From: Pelosinus fermentans
GTDB lineage: Bacteria > Bacillota > Negativicutes > DSM-13327
Assembly: GCA_002434245.1 (NCBI GenBank)
Contig: DJJR01000006.1
Coordinates: forward strand, 1,323 to 23,251
Direction: 5' to 3'
Length of the DNA stretch: 21,929 nt
Shown: one piece after another, positions 1 through 7,498 of the stretch
Layout: the number at the start of each line of letters is the position of its first letter
Position numbering within the stretch: position 1 is the first letter of the stretch
The notes under the pieces: model-generated
Seen by the model: only the letters and a program-made list of their open reading frames with translations
Told to the model about the DNA's origin: nothing
Database searches by the model: none
Made by a program: the position numbers and the translations under genes

Positions 1-144
1 ACTCAGGCTATATTTATAATAAAGGATTTTTTTAACAATAGTAGAAATATAGATAAAATATCACTTTGTCCTATATTGTAATATTTTTTGAACAGTTTTT
101 CATTGTGGGTTTAACTAATAAGTCGAATAGGGGGAATTCTTTTA

Positions 145-1689
145 ATGTTTTGGAAAAAAGTCTTGGCTGTTAGTTTAATTACTTCTGCCATGTCAACAGG
201 GGTACAAGCTTCATCAACTGACGTGGTCTCAACTAACGTACCTTTAACTAGTCCATTGTATGGGTATATTGAAAAATTTGACGGTTTAGGTTACTTAACG
301 TCTATGCCTACTGGTACTAAGCCATATACTCGGATGCAGATGGCTAAATGGGTAGAAGAAATACAAGCAGAAGCGAAAAAAAGACCATTACCTCAATATT
401 TGCTCAGTGTAAAAGCTGAAATGGAACGAGAGCTAGCTCCAGAATTAGCGGTTCGTGCAGGTGGAAAAATTAAAACGGACATTACTCTTAAAGAATTTCG
501 ACTTGAAGCAGCATCTTACAGTGGTGATTTTCTGCGTTACAGAATGGATGCTGGGAGTGGTCCTAGGGCCACGTATCAGCCCTTTGGCAACAATAACAAT
601 GGCTATCGTTATGGCCAAAATGGAAACTTCATTGCATCTGCCAGAATTGCAGGTAATCTTAGTCATGATGTAGCTATTGCCCTGGAGCCACGCTTTAGTT
701 ATGATGGTGACCGGAATGAGGATGTTAGTTTGATCTCTGGATATATAAAGACCAGGATTAATGGGACAGCTATTCAGATTGGGAAGGAGCCTGTTTTCTG
801 GGGACATGGCGCAACAGGATCTTTGATTCTAGGAAATAATATGGAACCGCTTACCTCTATTAAACTTTCCAATATTGAGCCATATGAGACAAAAGGCTTT
901 TTTCGTTTTCTCGGAGAAATGAATTTAACCGCACTTTACAGTGAACTGGAGAATGATCGAACAAAACACAACGCTCAGGAGGTAAATAATCCATCCTATG
1001 TTGCAATACGTGGTAATTTTACCCCCAAAGATAATATTACCTTTGGCTTATCGTTTGCCTCTATGGTGGGAGGCGAAGGGAAAGGCATGAGCCGGAGTGA
1101 TTATTGGGACTGGGTACTTGGTCGTAATGACGAAGCTGCAGATGATAAATGGAATAACATAGCAGGGTGGGACTTTAAGATTCGCCTGCCGCATTTGAGG
1201 GGAACTCAGGTGTATGGTGAATTTTATGGAGAAGATCAAGTTAATTACCATCCAGCTAAAATAGCTAAACGCATCGGTATTTATCTTCCACGATTAAATC
1301 AAGATGGTGCATGGGATCTGACGCTGGAATATGCTCAGACCAATAGGTCATGGTATTCGCATCAGCTTTATAAAAATGGTTATGTCTACAAGGGCAATAT
1401 TATTGGTGATCCAATGGGGTATGATTCCAAGCAGTATTATCTCAAAATCGGACATTATCTGAACAAGAAAAGCCAAATATCTTTCAATGCCCAACATACG
1501 GCTATGAACCAAAGTTCCTCAATACAGCAAACAGTTAAAGCCGGTTGGCTGCAATATCAGACGCAACTGAAGGATCAGCTGCTACTGACTGGGACATTAG
1601 GTTTAGCCAAAGTAGATAATGCGGACTTCACGAACGGTCACAATGAAACCAATCATTTTGCGGGAATGAGCTTGAACTGGTCATATTAA
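145..1689 (+). CDS. Capsule assembly Wzi family outer-membrane protein
   Basis: A 514-residue protein with a Sec signal peptide (Lys-Lys at 4-5, hydrophobic stretch to about 18, likely cleavage after VQA near 22). The rest is rich in alternating polar/aromatic residues and Gly/Asn turns, ends in an aromatic residue (NWSY), and carries a PVFWGHG segment near 218-224, all typical of Wzi-like beta-barrels. E. coli Wzi is slightly shorter. Family role: an outer-membrane lectin-like barrel that anchors or organises capsule polymer at the surface. The ATG at 145 follows AGGGGG at 129-134. It stands just upstream of the export genes but is separated from them by a terminator, so it is probably transcribed on its own. 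Its presence implies an outer membrane. No clear promoter was found in bases 1-144. Family call fairly sure; exact role in this organism inferred. Confidence 0.85.
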   Translation: MFWKKVLAVSLITSAMSTGVQASSTDVVSTNVPLTSPLYGYIEKFDGLGYLTSMPTGTKPYTRMQMAKWVEEIQAEAKKRPLPQYLLSVKAEMERELAPELAVRAGGKIKTDITLKEFRLEAASYSGDFLRYRMDAGSGPRATYQPFGNNNNGYRYGQNGNFIASARIAGNLSHDVAIALEPRFSYDGDRNEDVSLISGYIKTRINGTAIQIGKEPVFWGHGATGSLILGNNMEPLTSIKLSNIEPYETKGFFRFLGEMNLTALYSELENDRTKHNAQEVNNPSYVAIRGNFTPKDNITFGLSFASMVGGEGKGMSRSDYWDWVLGRNDEAADDKWNNIAGWDFKIRLPHLRGTQVYGEFYGEDQVNYHPAKIAKRIGIYLPRLNQDGAWDLTLEYAQTNRSWYSHQLYKNGYVYKGNIIGDPMGYDSKQYYLKIGHYLNKKSQISFNAQHTAMNQSSSIQQTVKAGWLQYQTQLKDQLLLTGTLGLAKVDNADFTNGHNETNHFAGMSLNWSY

Positions 1690-1715
1690 ACTTTTTTAAT
1701 ATAGTAGCTTTGAGG

Positions 1716-1751
1716 AAATCACTACTTTTGAGGAGGAGTGATTTTTTCTTC
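1716..1751 (+). terminator. Rho-independent terminator after the Wzi-like gene
   Basis: AAATCACT at 1716-1723 pairs with AGTGATTT at 1737-1744 around a 13-base loop. A T-rich tract (TTTTTCTTCTTT) overlaps and follows the right arm. It lies 27 bases past the Wzi-like stop codon, as expected for an intrinsic terminator. Confidence 0.7.
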
Positions 1752-1874
1752 TTTAATATTAATGCTTCTAATTGACTTGATTTGGGTCATATCATTCGTA
1801 GTAAAGATGTTAAAATTTTTGAAATTCGATATCTAAAAATATAAACTATATAGAAAGATATACGACTAAAGTCC

Positions 1875-1904
1875 TTTACAAGCACTACTGTTCTAGTGTA
1901 TACT
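1875..1904 (+). promoter_or_regulatory. Sigma-A-type promoter for the small gene, with internal inverted repeat
   Basis: TTTACA at 1875-1880 and TATACT at 1899-1904 are separated by 18 bases, close to the housekeeping consensus. The spacer holds a perfect inverted repeat, CACTA at 1883-1887 and TAGTG at 1894-1898, a plausible small operator. It is 50 bases upstream of the 67-residue gene. No better promoter was seen between here and the export gene at 2324, so it could also feed the export block by read-through of the hairpin at 2158-2223. Confidence 0.55.
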
Positions 1905-1953
1905 GAATTATGGTAAATTTTAGAAACGGAAATTTAGCAGAAGGGCTGATGTT

Positions 1954-2157
1954 ATGGAAAAGCAATTACTTCGGATAGCGGATTTAAAACAAGAGATACT
2001 GGATGCCGGTTATCATCCAGTCCAAGTTAACGATATGATAAAAGAGATTATTGGCAAAATAGGCTTAGCGAATATTACTTTCGAGCAGAGTTGTGAATTA
2101 ATTGAGTCATTGGAATATTATTGCGAATTTTCAAAAAAATGCAAAGGTAGATTATAG
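1954..2157 (+). CDS. Small protein of unknown function (67 aa)
   Basis: I do not recognise this 67-residue protein. It starts at ATG 1954 after AGAAGGG at 1939-1945. It has no signal peptide or membrane segment, is predicted largely helical, and has a Cys at 48 plus two near the C-terminus (57 and 62). Its own promoter stands upstream, a very strong hairpin begins at the base after its stop codon, and it is the last gene before the export block. A ribosome binding site, a promoter and a flush hairpin support a real gene. The position would suit a small regulator or a leader peptide whose translation affects the hairpin, but nothing in the sequence proves either. Confidence 0.6.
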   Translation: MEKQLLRIADLKQEILDAGYHPVQVNDMIKEIIGKIGLANITFEQSCELIESLEYYCEFSKKCKGRL

Positions 2158-2233
2158 AATTAATACCCTTACATGCAATTAGACCTTCGAATGAAGGTCT
2201 AATTGCATGTAAGGGTATTAATTGCAATTTTTT
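2158..2233 (+). terminator. Perfect 31-bp stem-loop with T-run
   Basis: The arms 2158-2188 and 2193-2223 are exact reverse complements around a 4-base loop (GAAT). The left arm starts at the base after the small gene's stop codon. Six T residues follow at 2228-2233, four bases beyond the stem. As RNA this is a very stable hairpin and should terminate transcription, although the stem is far longer than usual intrinsic terminators (commonly 7-12 bp) and is AT-rich at its base. It lies about 100 bases upstream of the polysaccharide export gene, so it may act as a transcription barrier before that block. It could also be the relic of a palindromic mobile element. Confidence 0.65.
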
Positions 2234-2323
2234 CATAAAAAGGCAGGATTAGCTTATTGGCATATAGAAATATATTATTCGACTATATAGCATATAAAAC
2301 AACGGCACTCGGGAGGTTTTTTA

Positions 2324-2959
2324 GTGAACAGAGCTATTATTAGGTTAGTCTTGGCTATATTTATAGTTAATATAGCGGTAAATGTAGTATGGGCAGAGGA
2401 ATACCATTTAGATTCTGGGGATGTTCTTACCATCGGGGTATGGGGTTATGAAGAACTAGAAATTAAGGAAGTTGCCATTAGACCAGATGGAAGGTTTGCA
2501 TTTCCTATTGTTGGAGAAGTGCAGGCGGCAGGGCTTTCCACGGGGCAATTGACAGATGTACTTAAGAAAGGTCTAAGTGATTACATCAAAGACCCAAAGG
2601 TGAGTATCAATATTGCTAAGCTTCATACGACTCGGGTTTATGTTCTTGGTGAGGTAGCCAAACCAGGTATGTATGAACTAGAGAAACAGCACAATCTACT
2701 GGATGCCCTTGGTGCTGCTGGCAGTTATACCCAAAAAGCGGCCAAGAAAAAAGTATATATTATTCGTAAAGATCAGACGAGTACCCCGATAAAAGTGAAT
2801 TTAATGAACATATGGGAAAAGGGCGATATGACACAGAATTATGCGCTTGGAAATGGAGATGTTGTTTATTTATCGGGAAATGGTAAGATTCGTTTTGCTT
2901 CCGACATTCTCCCCTGGATTTCAGCTACATATCAAATAAACAGGATAGAAGACAATTGA
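2324..2959 (+). CDS. Wza-like polysaccharide export protein (Poly_export + SLBB), short form
   Basis: A 211-residue protein starting at GTG 2324 after GGGAGG (2311-2316). Signal peptide 1-24 (hydrophobic 5-22, VWA cleavage site) with no lipobox cysteine. A Poly_export domain covers roughly 27-100 (LDSGDVLTIGVW, RPDGRFAFPIVGEV), and an SLBB domain about 103-155 (VYVLGEVAKPGMYEL). Family role: a periplasmic/outer-membrane multimer that exports group 1-type capsule or EPS. E. coli Wza is much longer (about 380 residues), with further domain repeats and a C-terminal helix forming the outer-membrane pore. Here only about 25 residues follow residue 187, too little for clear homology to that helix. 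It precedes the Wzz-like gene by 28 bases and is probably in the same operon. The family is secure; how it crosses the outer membrane is open. Confidence 0.85.
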   Translation: MNRAIIRLVLAIFIVNIAVNVVWAEEYHLDSGDVLTIGVWGYEELEIKEVAIRPDGRFAFPIVGEVQAAGLSTGQLTDVLKKGLSDYIKDPKVSINIAKLHTTRVYVLGEVAKPGMYELEKQHNLLDALGAAGSYTQKAAKKKVYIIRKDQTSTPIKVNLMNIWEKGDMTQNYALGNGDVVYLSGNGKIRFASDILPWISATYQINRIEDN

Positions 2960-2987
2960 TGTTAATAAGGAGCTTGGAGGAAAGATA

Positions 2988-4466
2988 GTGGAAGAAACAA
3001 CAATAGATTTAAAGGATATTATAAAAACGATAAAAAAACGTCGCGGAATGATTATTAAAATATTCTTAGGCATGGTAACCCTCGTTATCATTATAAGTTT
3101 TTTGATCCCACCAACTTATGAAGCCGAAACCAATTTGCGGATTAAGCAACCCAAAGGTCTCGCTAATTCTTTACTTGCAGATTTGCCTACGGGGAACTCA
3201 GGAGCAACCAAGCAATTGATGTCAACATATGCGGAGATACTTACAAGCCGTACGGTGGTACAGGTAGTTATTGACAAAACCCAAACAGAGGGGGTCAGTG
3301 AAGAGGAAATTCCTACTTATGACGATATGCTGAAGCGTATTACAACTCAGCCTGTAAAGGATACAGAGATTCTTAAAGTCAAAGTGACGGCCAAATCTCC
3401 TGAAGAAGCTCAGTTGCTAGCCAATACTTTGGTAGATACTTTTAATGAACGGATGACTTATCTGGTACGTTCCGAACAAAAAACAATTCGAGAATTTATT
3501 GGTGAGCGATTAAAAGAATCAAAAAAAGAGTTAGAACAAGCTGAGGCTGTTTTGGAACAATATAAAAGAGAACAAAAAATTGTGGCCCCTGATGTGGAAA
3601 CGAAGGCTATAATAGATAAATTTGCAGCTATTGATCAATTATCTGCTGAAAATACAGTAGCGATTTCAGCAGCACAAGCAAGACTAAGTACTGTCAAGCA
3701 GCAGCTAAATAAAGAAAAACCAGGTTTTATTGCTGACAGCCCTTTGATTCAGCAATACAAAATCAAATTGGCAGAGTTAGAGGTCAATTTAGTTAGCTTA
3801 TCTTCACATTACACGGAAAAACATCCAGAAGTAATAGCGACTCGGGCTGTTATCAATGAAACAAATAGTAAATTGAGTAGTGAGATTTCCCGAGTTATTA
3901 GTGCGGACGCCCCTTCGATGAATCCTATTCACCAAGGTTTATTCCAGAGTCAGATTCAATCGGAGGCCGAACTTGCTGCTCGTACAGCACAAAGCCAAGC
4001 AATACAAGGTATCATCAATAGTAGTGAGCAAGAAATGGAAACCCTACCAGCGAAAGAAAGCGGCCTAGCTAAAGTGATGCGGGATGCTAATGTGAATCAG
4101 GAAATTTACATTATGCTGGCTAAACGTCATGAAGAAGCTCGAATCAGCGAAGTGATGGAACCTACAGATGTTCAGGTTATTGATGTAGCCATTGCACCAG
4201 AGAAACCAATAAGTCCCAAGAAAGCATTGAATGTAGTGATTGCTGCGATTCTGGGACTATTTGTTGGCACAGGACTTGCCTTCCTTTTAGAATACCTGAA
4301 TAAAACGGTTAGAAATGCAGATGATGTCCAGCAATATTTAGATCTTCCTGTTTTGGGAAGTATTCCAGACTTTGATAGTAAAGTTACAATTGGGGAGAAC
4401 ACAGCAATGTGGTCAAAAATAAAGAAACTGATAGCAGTTAACAGCAATAGAGGAGAACAAAAATGA
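2988..4466 (+). CDS. Wzz/GumC-type chain-length determinant (polysaccharide co-polymerase)
   Basis: A 492-residue inner-membrane protein, GTG start at 2988 behind GGAGG (2976-2980). Two membrane segments (about 21-40 and 412-433) bracket a long extracytoplasmic region with coiled coil around 160-210. A Wzz-type N-terminus ends in PPTYEA (41-46). The proline-rich EKPISPKK stretch before the second membrane segment is the usual co-polymerase signature. The cytoplasmic tail carries ADDVQQYLDLPVLGSIP (residues 445-461), typical of proteins that dock a BY-kinase. There is no kinase domain of its own; the kinase is the next gene, overlapping by 4 bases (ATGA), so the two are translationally coupled. 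Role: sets polymer length and activates the kinase. Confidence 0.88.
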   Translation: MEETTIDLKDIIKTIKKRRGMIIKIFLGMVTLVIIISFLIPPTYEAETNLRIKQPKGLANSLLADLPTGNSGATKQLMSTYAEILTSRTVVQVVIDKTQTEGVSEEEIPTYDDMLKRITTQPVKDTEILKVKVTAKSPEEAQLLANTLVDTFNERMTYLVRSEQKTIREFIGERLKESKKELEQAEAVLEQYKREQKIVAPDVETKAIIDKFAAIDQLSAENTVAISAAQARLSTVKQQLNKEKPGFIADSPLIQQYKIKLAELEVNLVSLSSHYTEKHPEVIATRAVINETNSKLSSEISRVISADAPSMNPIHQGLFQSQIQSEAELAARTAQSQAIQGIINSSEQEMETLPAKESGLAKVMRDANVNQEIYIMLAKRHEEARISEVMEPTDVQVIDVAIAPEKPISPKKALNVVIAAILGLFVGTGLAFLLEYLNKTVRNADDVQQYLDLPVLGSIPDFDSKVTIGENTAMWSKIKKLIAVNSNRGEQK

Positions 4467-5155
4467 CAACTACACGCAAGCTGATTGTATATGAAGACGC
4501 AAAGTCCCCTATTGCTGAGGCATATCGTACACTGAGAACTAATATTCAGTTTTCTAAAACCGACGGGGAGCTCAAGACTATCATGTTTACCAGTTCTGGA
4601 CCAGGGGAAGGAAAATCAACCACCATTGCCAATACGGCTGTTGCGTTGGCTCAGTCAGGCAAGCAGATTATTCTAGTGGATTGTGATTTGAGAAAACCGG
4701 TACAACATAAGATTTTTGGCAAAAAAAACCGTGGGCTTACGAATATTTTGGTAGAGGAAATTGAGGCAGATCATTTTATTCAAGATACACAAGTAGAAAA
4801 TCTGCGACTCTTGACCAGTGGACCAATTCCGCCAAATCCATCCGAACTGTTAGGCTCCAAAAAGATGCAGGAACTAATTGATTACCTCAAGACCAAGGCA
4901 GATTTTGTTATTATTGATGCTCCTCCGGTGATTGCTGTTACGGATGCATCCGTATTGGCCTCAAGAGTCGATGGTATTACGTTAATTATCAATTCTGGCT
5001 CTGTACGTCCAGAAATGGCTCAACAGGCTAAAGATTTGCTGATAAAGGCGAAAGGTCATATATTGGGAGTTATACTCAATCGTGTAGAGATTGAAGAAGA
5101 ACATGCTTATTATTACTATTATTATGGTAGTGATAGTAATAAAATAGCGAAATAG
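4463..5155 (+). CDS. Bacterial tyrosine kinase (CpsD/CapB/EpsB family)
   Basis: A 230-residue cytoplasmic P-loop kinase. EAYRTLRTN at 19-27 is the oligomerisation motif; Walker A SSGPGEGKST 44-53; Walker A' LVDCDLRKP 71-79; Walker B VIIDAPP 149-155. A tyrosine-rich tail, HAYYYYYYG 214-222 with six consecutive tyrosines, is the autophosphorylation cluster. In this family cyclic phosphorylation of the tail controls polymer synthesis through the partner co-polymerase, here the overlapping upstream gene. A matching phosphatase (Wzb or CpsB/YwqE type) is not encoded in the window. The 3' end of the gene, from the His codon at 5102 to just past the stop, is repeated in degenerate form at 5443-5492. 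Confidence 0.92.
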   Translation: MTTTRKLIVYEDAKSPIAEAYRTLRTNIQFSKTDGELKTIMFTSSGPGEGKSTTIANTAVALAQSGKQIILVDCDLRKPVQHKIFGKKNRGLTNILVEEIEADHFIQDTQVENLRLLTSGPIPPNPSELLGSKKMQELIDYLKTKADFVIIDAPPVIAVTDASVLASRVDGITLIINSGSVRPEMAQQAKDLLIKAKGHILGVILNRVEIEEEHAYYYYYYGSDSNKIAK

Positions 5156-5158
5156 AAA
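5102..5158 (+). repeat. Direct repeat, copy 1 (kinase 3' end)
   Basis: This segment encodes the kinase tyrosine tail and stop codon. Its distal 26 bases (5133-5158) match 5467-5492 at 23 of 26 positions without gaps, and the TATTACTA at 5111-5118 recurs at 5449-5456. It also holds a perfect 9-bp inverted repeat (5110-5118 with 5134-5142). Confidence 0.7.
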
Positions 5159-5438
5159 AAGACTAAGTAGTCTACTCTTCCGAACGAATCATTAGCTGCA
5201 AAAACAACCATTAAAAATTATTTAGGTATTCTCATATTGGGCAGTACGTGATACTTATCACCGTAGTAGGTAACAGTAATTCTCACGTATTATCGTCTTA
5301 TAATCATAGGTTCTGTGAGCACCTTTTAATATTATATTATCTAAATTATTTTTATTTTCCCTTTGAACTTTGTTTTATTTTTATTACATGAGGAAATGCT
5401 GGGGAGCGAAATCCTACCTTCTTGACAATCAAACCAGA

Positions 5439-5468
5439 CAGACATACGTATTACTACTATTCTATAAT
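5439..5468 (+). promoter_or_regulatory. Candidate promoter for the dehydratase gene
   Basis: CAGACA (5439-5444) lies 18 bases before a perfect TATAAT (5463-5468). The -10 box is embedded in an inverted repeat (ATTACTA 5450-5456 with TAGTAAT 5468-5474, inner TAT/ATA pairs, loop TCT), which could be an operator or a by-product of the kinase-tail repeat. A perfect TTGACA at 5422-5427 has no good -10 at the proper distance. Confidence 0.4.
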
Positions 5469-5492
5469 AGTAATAAAAGATCTAAATAGAAA
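5443..5492 (+). repeat. Direct repeat, copy 2 (degenerate kinase-tail echo)
   Basis: Reading from CAT at 5443 gives HTYYYYS, parallel to HAYYYYYYG at the kinase C-terminus. ATAGTAATAAAA (5467-5478) and AAATAGAAA (5484-5492) recur with the same 17-base offset as in the kinase gene (5133 and 5150), including the kinase TAG stop. About 4 bases are missing relative to copy 1. It is not translated in any evident way. It is probably the relic of a second kinase gene end or of a rearrangement that placed the intervening 280 bases here. Confidence 0.6.
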
Positions 5493-5505
5493 GGAAGTGT
5501 AGTAT

Positions 5506-7431
5506 ATGCGGCGTAAAATAATTTCGTTTATGTTAATGATAATTGATATGACTATCGTTTTTATTATACCAATGATTGCCCTATTTATTAGATTTGAAGG
5601 CAATCTAGATAGTCGTTATTATAATATATTGCTTACATATATGCCCATGATTATTGTAATTAGGTTAGGTACGTTTTATATGTTTGGTTTATATAACCGT
5701 CTGTGGCGTTATGCCAGCATTAATGAGTTGCTAGCCATATGCGGGGCGGTGACTGTAAGCTCCTTAATTATCTTTATCTATATGTTTCTTACTGGATCAA
5801 CATTACCGAGAAGTGTACATGTTCTAAGTTGGTTTCTCAATATTGGATTTATTGGAGCCAGCAGATTGGTTCTTCGCATAATGCATTACTTGCGTCAAAA
5901 ACACTCGGAGCAGTGTGCGAAGGTTTTGATCATTGGTGCTGGTGATGCTGGAGCCATGATTGCTAGAGAAATAAATCATCGTTATTGTACTACGAAAAGG
6001 CTCGTTGGATTTATTGATGACGATCAATATAAGAATAAGCAGAGATTGTTCGGTGTTAAAGTGTTGGGGAACAGAAAGGATATTAGGAGAATTGTTAGTG
6101 AGCATAGAATTGATGAAATTATTATCGCCATGCCATCTGCAGGAGGTAGTACCATTAGAGAGATTATCTATGAATGTAAAAAAACTAAATGTGCACTGAA
6201 AACGTTACCCGGCATCTATGAACTCATTGATGGCGATGTTACGGTTCAACAGCTACGCAATGTGGAAGTGGAAGATTTGTTGGGTAGAGATCCTGTAAAA
6301 TTAGATGTGGGGAAAATCGCAGGTTATCTCAAAGGTAAACGCGTTTTAGTTACTGGGGCAGGTGGATCTATAGGCTCCGAATTATGTCGCCAAATTGCTA
6401 AAATGTCACCAAAATCTTTGATACTTCTTGGGAAAGGCGAAAATAGCATCTATGAAATCAATAGTGAGCTGAAAGGCAAGTATAAGCATCTAAACTTGGA
6501 ACCCATCATTGCTGATGTGCGGGATAAGGAGCGAATTCACACCATCTTTGCAGAGATTAAGCCAGAAGTCGTATTCCATGCAGCTGCTCACAAACACGTG
6601 CCACTCATGGAATCACAGCCTGTTGAGGCGGTGCGCAATAATATCTTTGGCACAAAAACGGTAGCGGAAGCGGCGGATGAGTTTAGGGTAGATGCTTTTG
6701 TTATGATTTCAACGGATAAAGCCGTTAATCCGACGAGTGTAATGGGGGCGACGAAACGTGTTGCCGAACTTATCATTCAGAATTTAAGTAAAAAAAGTAA
6801 TACCAAATTCGTTGCAGTGCGATTTGGTAACGTTCTTGGCAGCCGTGGTAGTGTAATCCCATTATTTAAAAAACAAATAGCTAAAGGTGGTCCGATTACC
6901 ATCACTCATCCTGATATGCAGCGTTATTTTATGACCATCCCTGAGGCATCCCAATTAGTGCTCCAGGCAGGCGCTATGGCGAATGGTGGTGAGGTCTTTG
7001 TTCTTGATATGGGTAAGCCAGTCAAGATTGTCGATATGGCAAATGACCTTATTGAACTTTCTGGATTAGTGCCAAATAAGGATATTAAATTAGAGTTTAG
7101 CGGGTTAAGACCAGGAGAAAAATTATTTGAAGAGCTCTTGACAGCAGAAGAAGGCACTGCTTCAACTAAGCATCAGAAGATATTTATGGCAAATCTAAAG
7201 GTTGTAGATGAGGAAGTACTGCGGCAAGGGCTTGTGGCTTTGCAAGCAAGCAAGCATTCGGATGAGGCGATTCAGGCACTTGACGTTCTATTACCAGCCT
7301 ATCAAAAATCAAGAGAAAAATACTGTTACATAGATAGTGCGAAGATTAGTGTGAAGAATGATTCAGCGGATCGTATAGTGATGTCGAAAAGTACAAAAGA
7401 GTCTACAGTTGCTATTGTTATGCAGGAGTGA
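5506..7431 (+). CDS. Membrane-bound UDP-GlcNAc 4,6-dehydratase-like protein (WbpM/CapD/EpsC family)
   Basis: A 641-residue protein with four predicted N-terminal membrane segments (about 7-28, 42-62, 76-96, 104-124). It has a first nucleotide-binding fold (IIGAGDAGAMIA, 142-153) and a C-terminal extended SDR domain starting at TGAGGSIG (283-290). The catalytic region STDKAVNP (402-409) and VMGATKR (412-418) has Met where most SDRs have Tyr, the hallmark of the large WbpM-type 4,6-dehydratases. Family reaction: UDP-GlcNAc to UDP-2-acetamido-4-keto-2,6-dideoxy-hexose, at the inner face of the membrane. ATG 5506 follows AAGGAAG. The last 35 or so residues are an unusual Ser/Lys-rich extension. 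It heads the sugar-loading module with the next two genes. Confidence 0.9.
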   Translation: MRRKIISFMLMIIDMTIVFIIPMIALFIRFEGNLDSRYYNILLTYMPMIIVIRLGTFYMFGLYNRLWRYASINELLAICGAVTVSSLIIFIYMFLTGSTLPRSVHVLSWFLNIGFIGASRLVLRIMHYLRQKHSEQCAKVLIIGAGDAGAMIAREINHRYCTTKRLVGFIDDDQYKNKQRLFGVKVLGNRKDIRRIVSEHRIDEIIIAMPSAGGSTIREIIYECKKTKCALKTLPGIYELIDGDVTVQQLRNVEVEDLLGRDPVKLDVGKIAGYLKGKRVLVTGAGGSIGSELCRQIAKMSPKSLILLGKGENSIYEINSELKGKYKHLNLEPIIADVRDKERIHTIFAEIKPEVVFHAAAHKHVPLMESQPVEAVRNNIFGTKTVAEAADEFRVDAFVMISTDKAVNPTSVMGATKRVAELIIQNLSKKSNTKFVAVRFGNVLGSRGSVIPLFKKQIAKGGPITITHPDMQRYFMTIPEASQLVLQAGAMANGGEVFVLDMGKPVKIVDMANDLIELSGLVPNKDIKLEFSGLRPGEKLFEELLTAEEGTASTKHQKIFMANLKVVDEEVLRQGLVALQASKHSDEAIQALDVLLPAYQKSREKYCYIDSAKISVKNDSADRIVMSKSTKESTVAIVMQE

Positions 7432-7498
7432 GCTTATTCTGGTGATAAGAGACTATGAGCGCTATAGTATTTAATTGAGTTAGAGTATAGGGGGTGTA

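Larger units (their letters stand above)
5156..5505 (+). other. 350-bp non-coding gap between kinase and dehydratase genes, possible regulatory RNA
   Basis: No convincing gene is seen. The gap contains alternative pairings: TACGTGAT (5245-5252) pairs with ATCA/CGTA (5257-5265, one bulged C), while TACGTGA (5245-5251) can instead pair perfectly with TCACGTA (5283-5289). CTCAC (5282-5286) can also pair with GTGAG (5315-5319). A weak stem followed by TTTT lies near 5309-5326. The last 60 bases hold a promoter candidate and the second copy of the kinase tail. In Bacillus eps operons the EAR (epsC motif) antitermination RNA sits between the equivalent kinase and dehydratase genes, so the position is suggestive; I could not confirm the EAR consensus by eye. 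Confidence 0.45.

Noticed and set aside
5422..5450. Perfect TTGACA at 5422-5427 as a -35 box
   Set aside because: At 16-18 bases downstream the sequence is TACGTA-like, a poor -10. The TATAAT at 5463 is 35 bases away, so the two cannot form one promoter.
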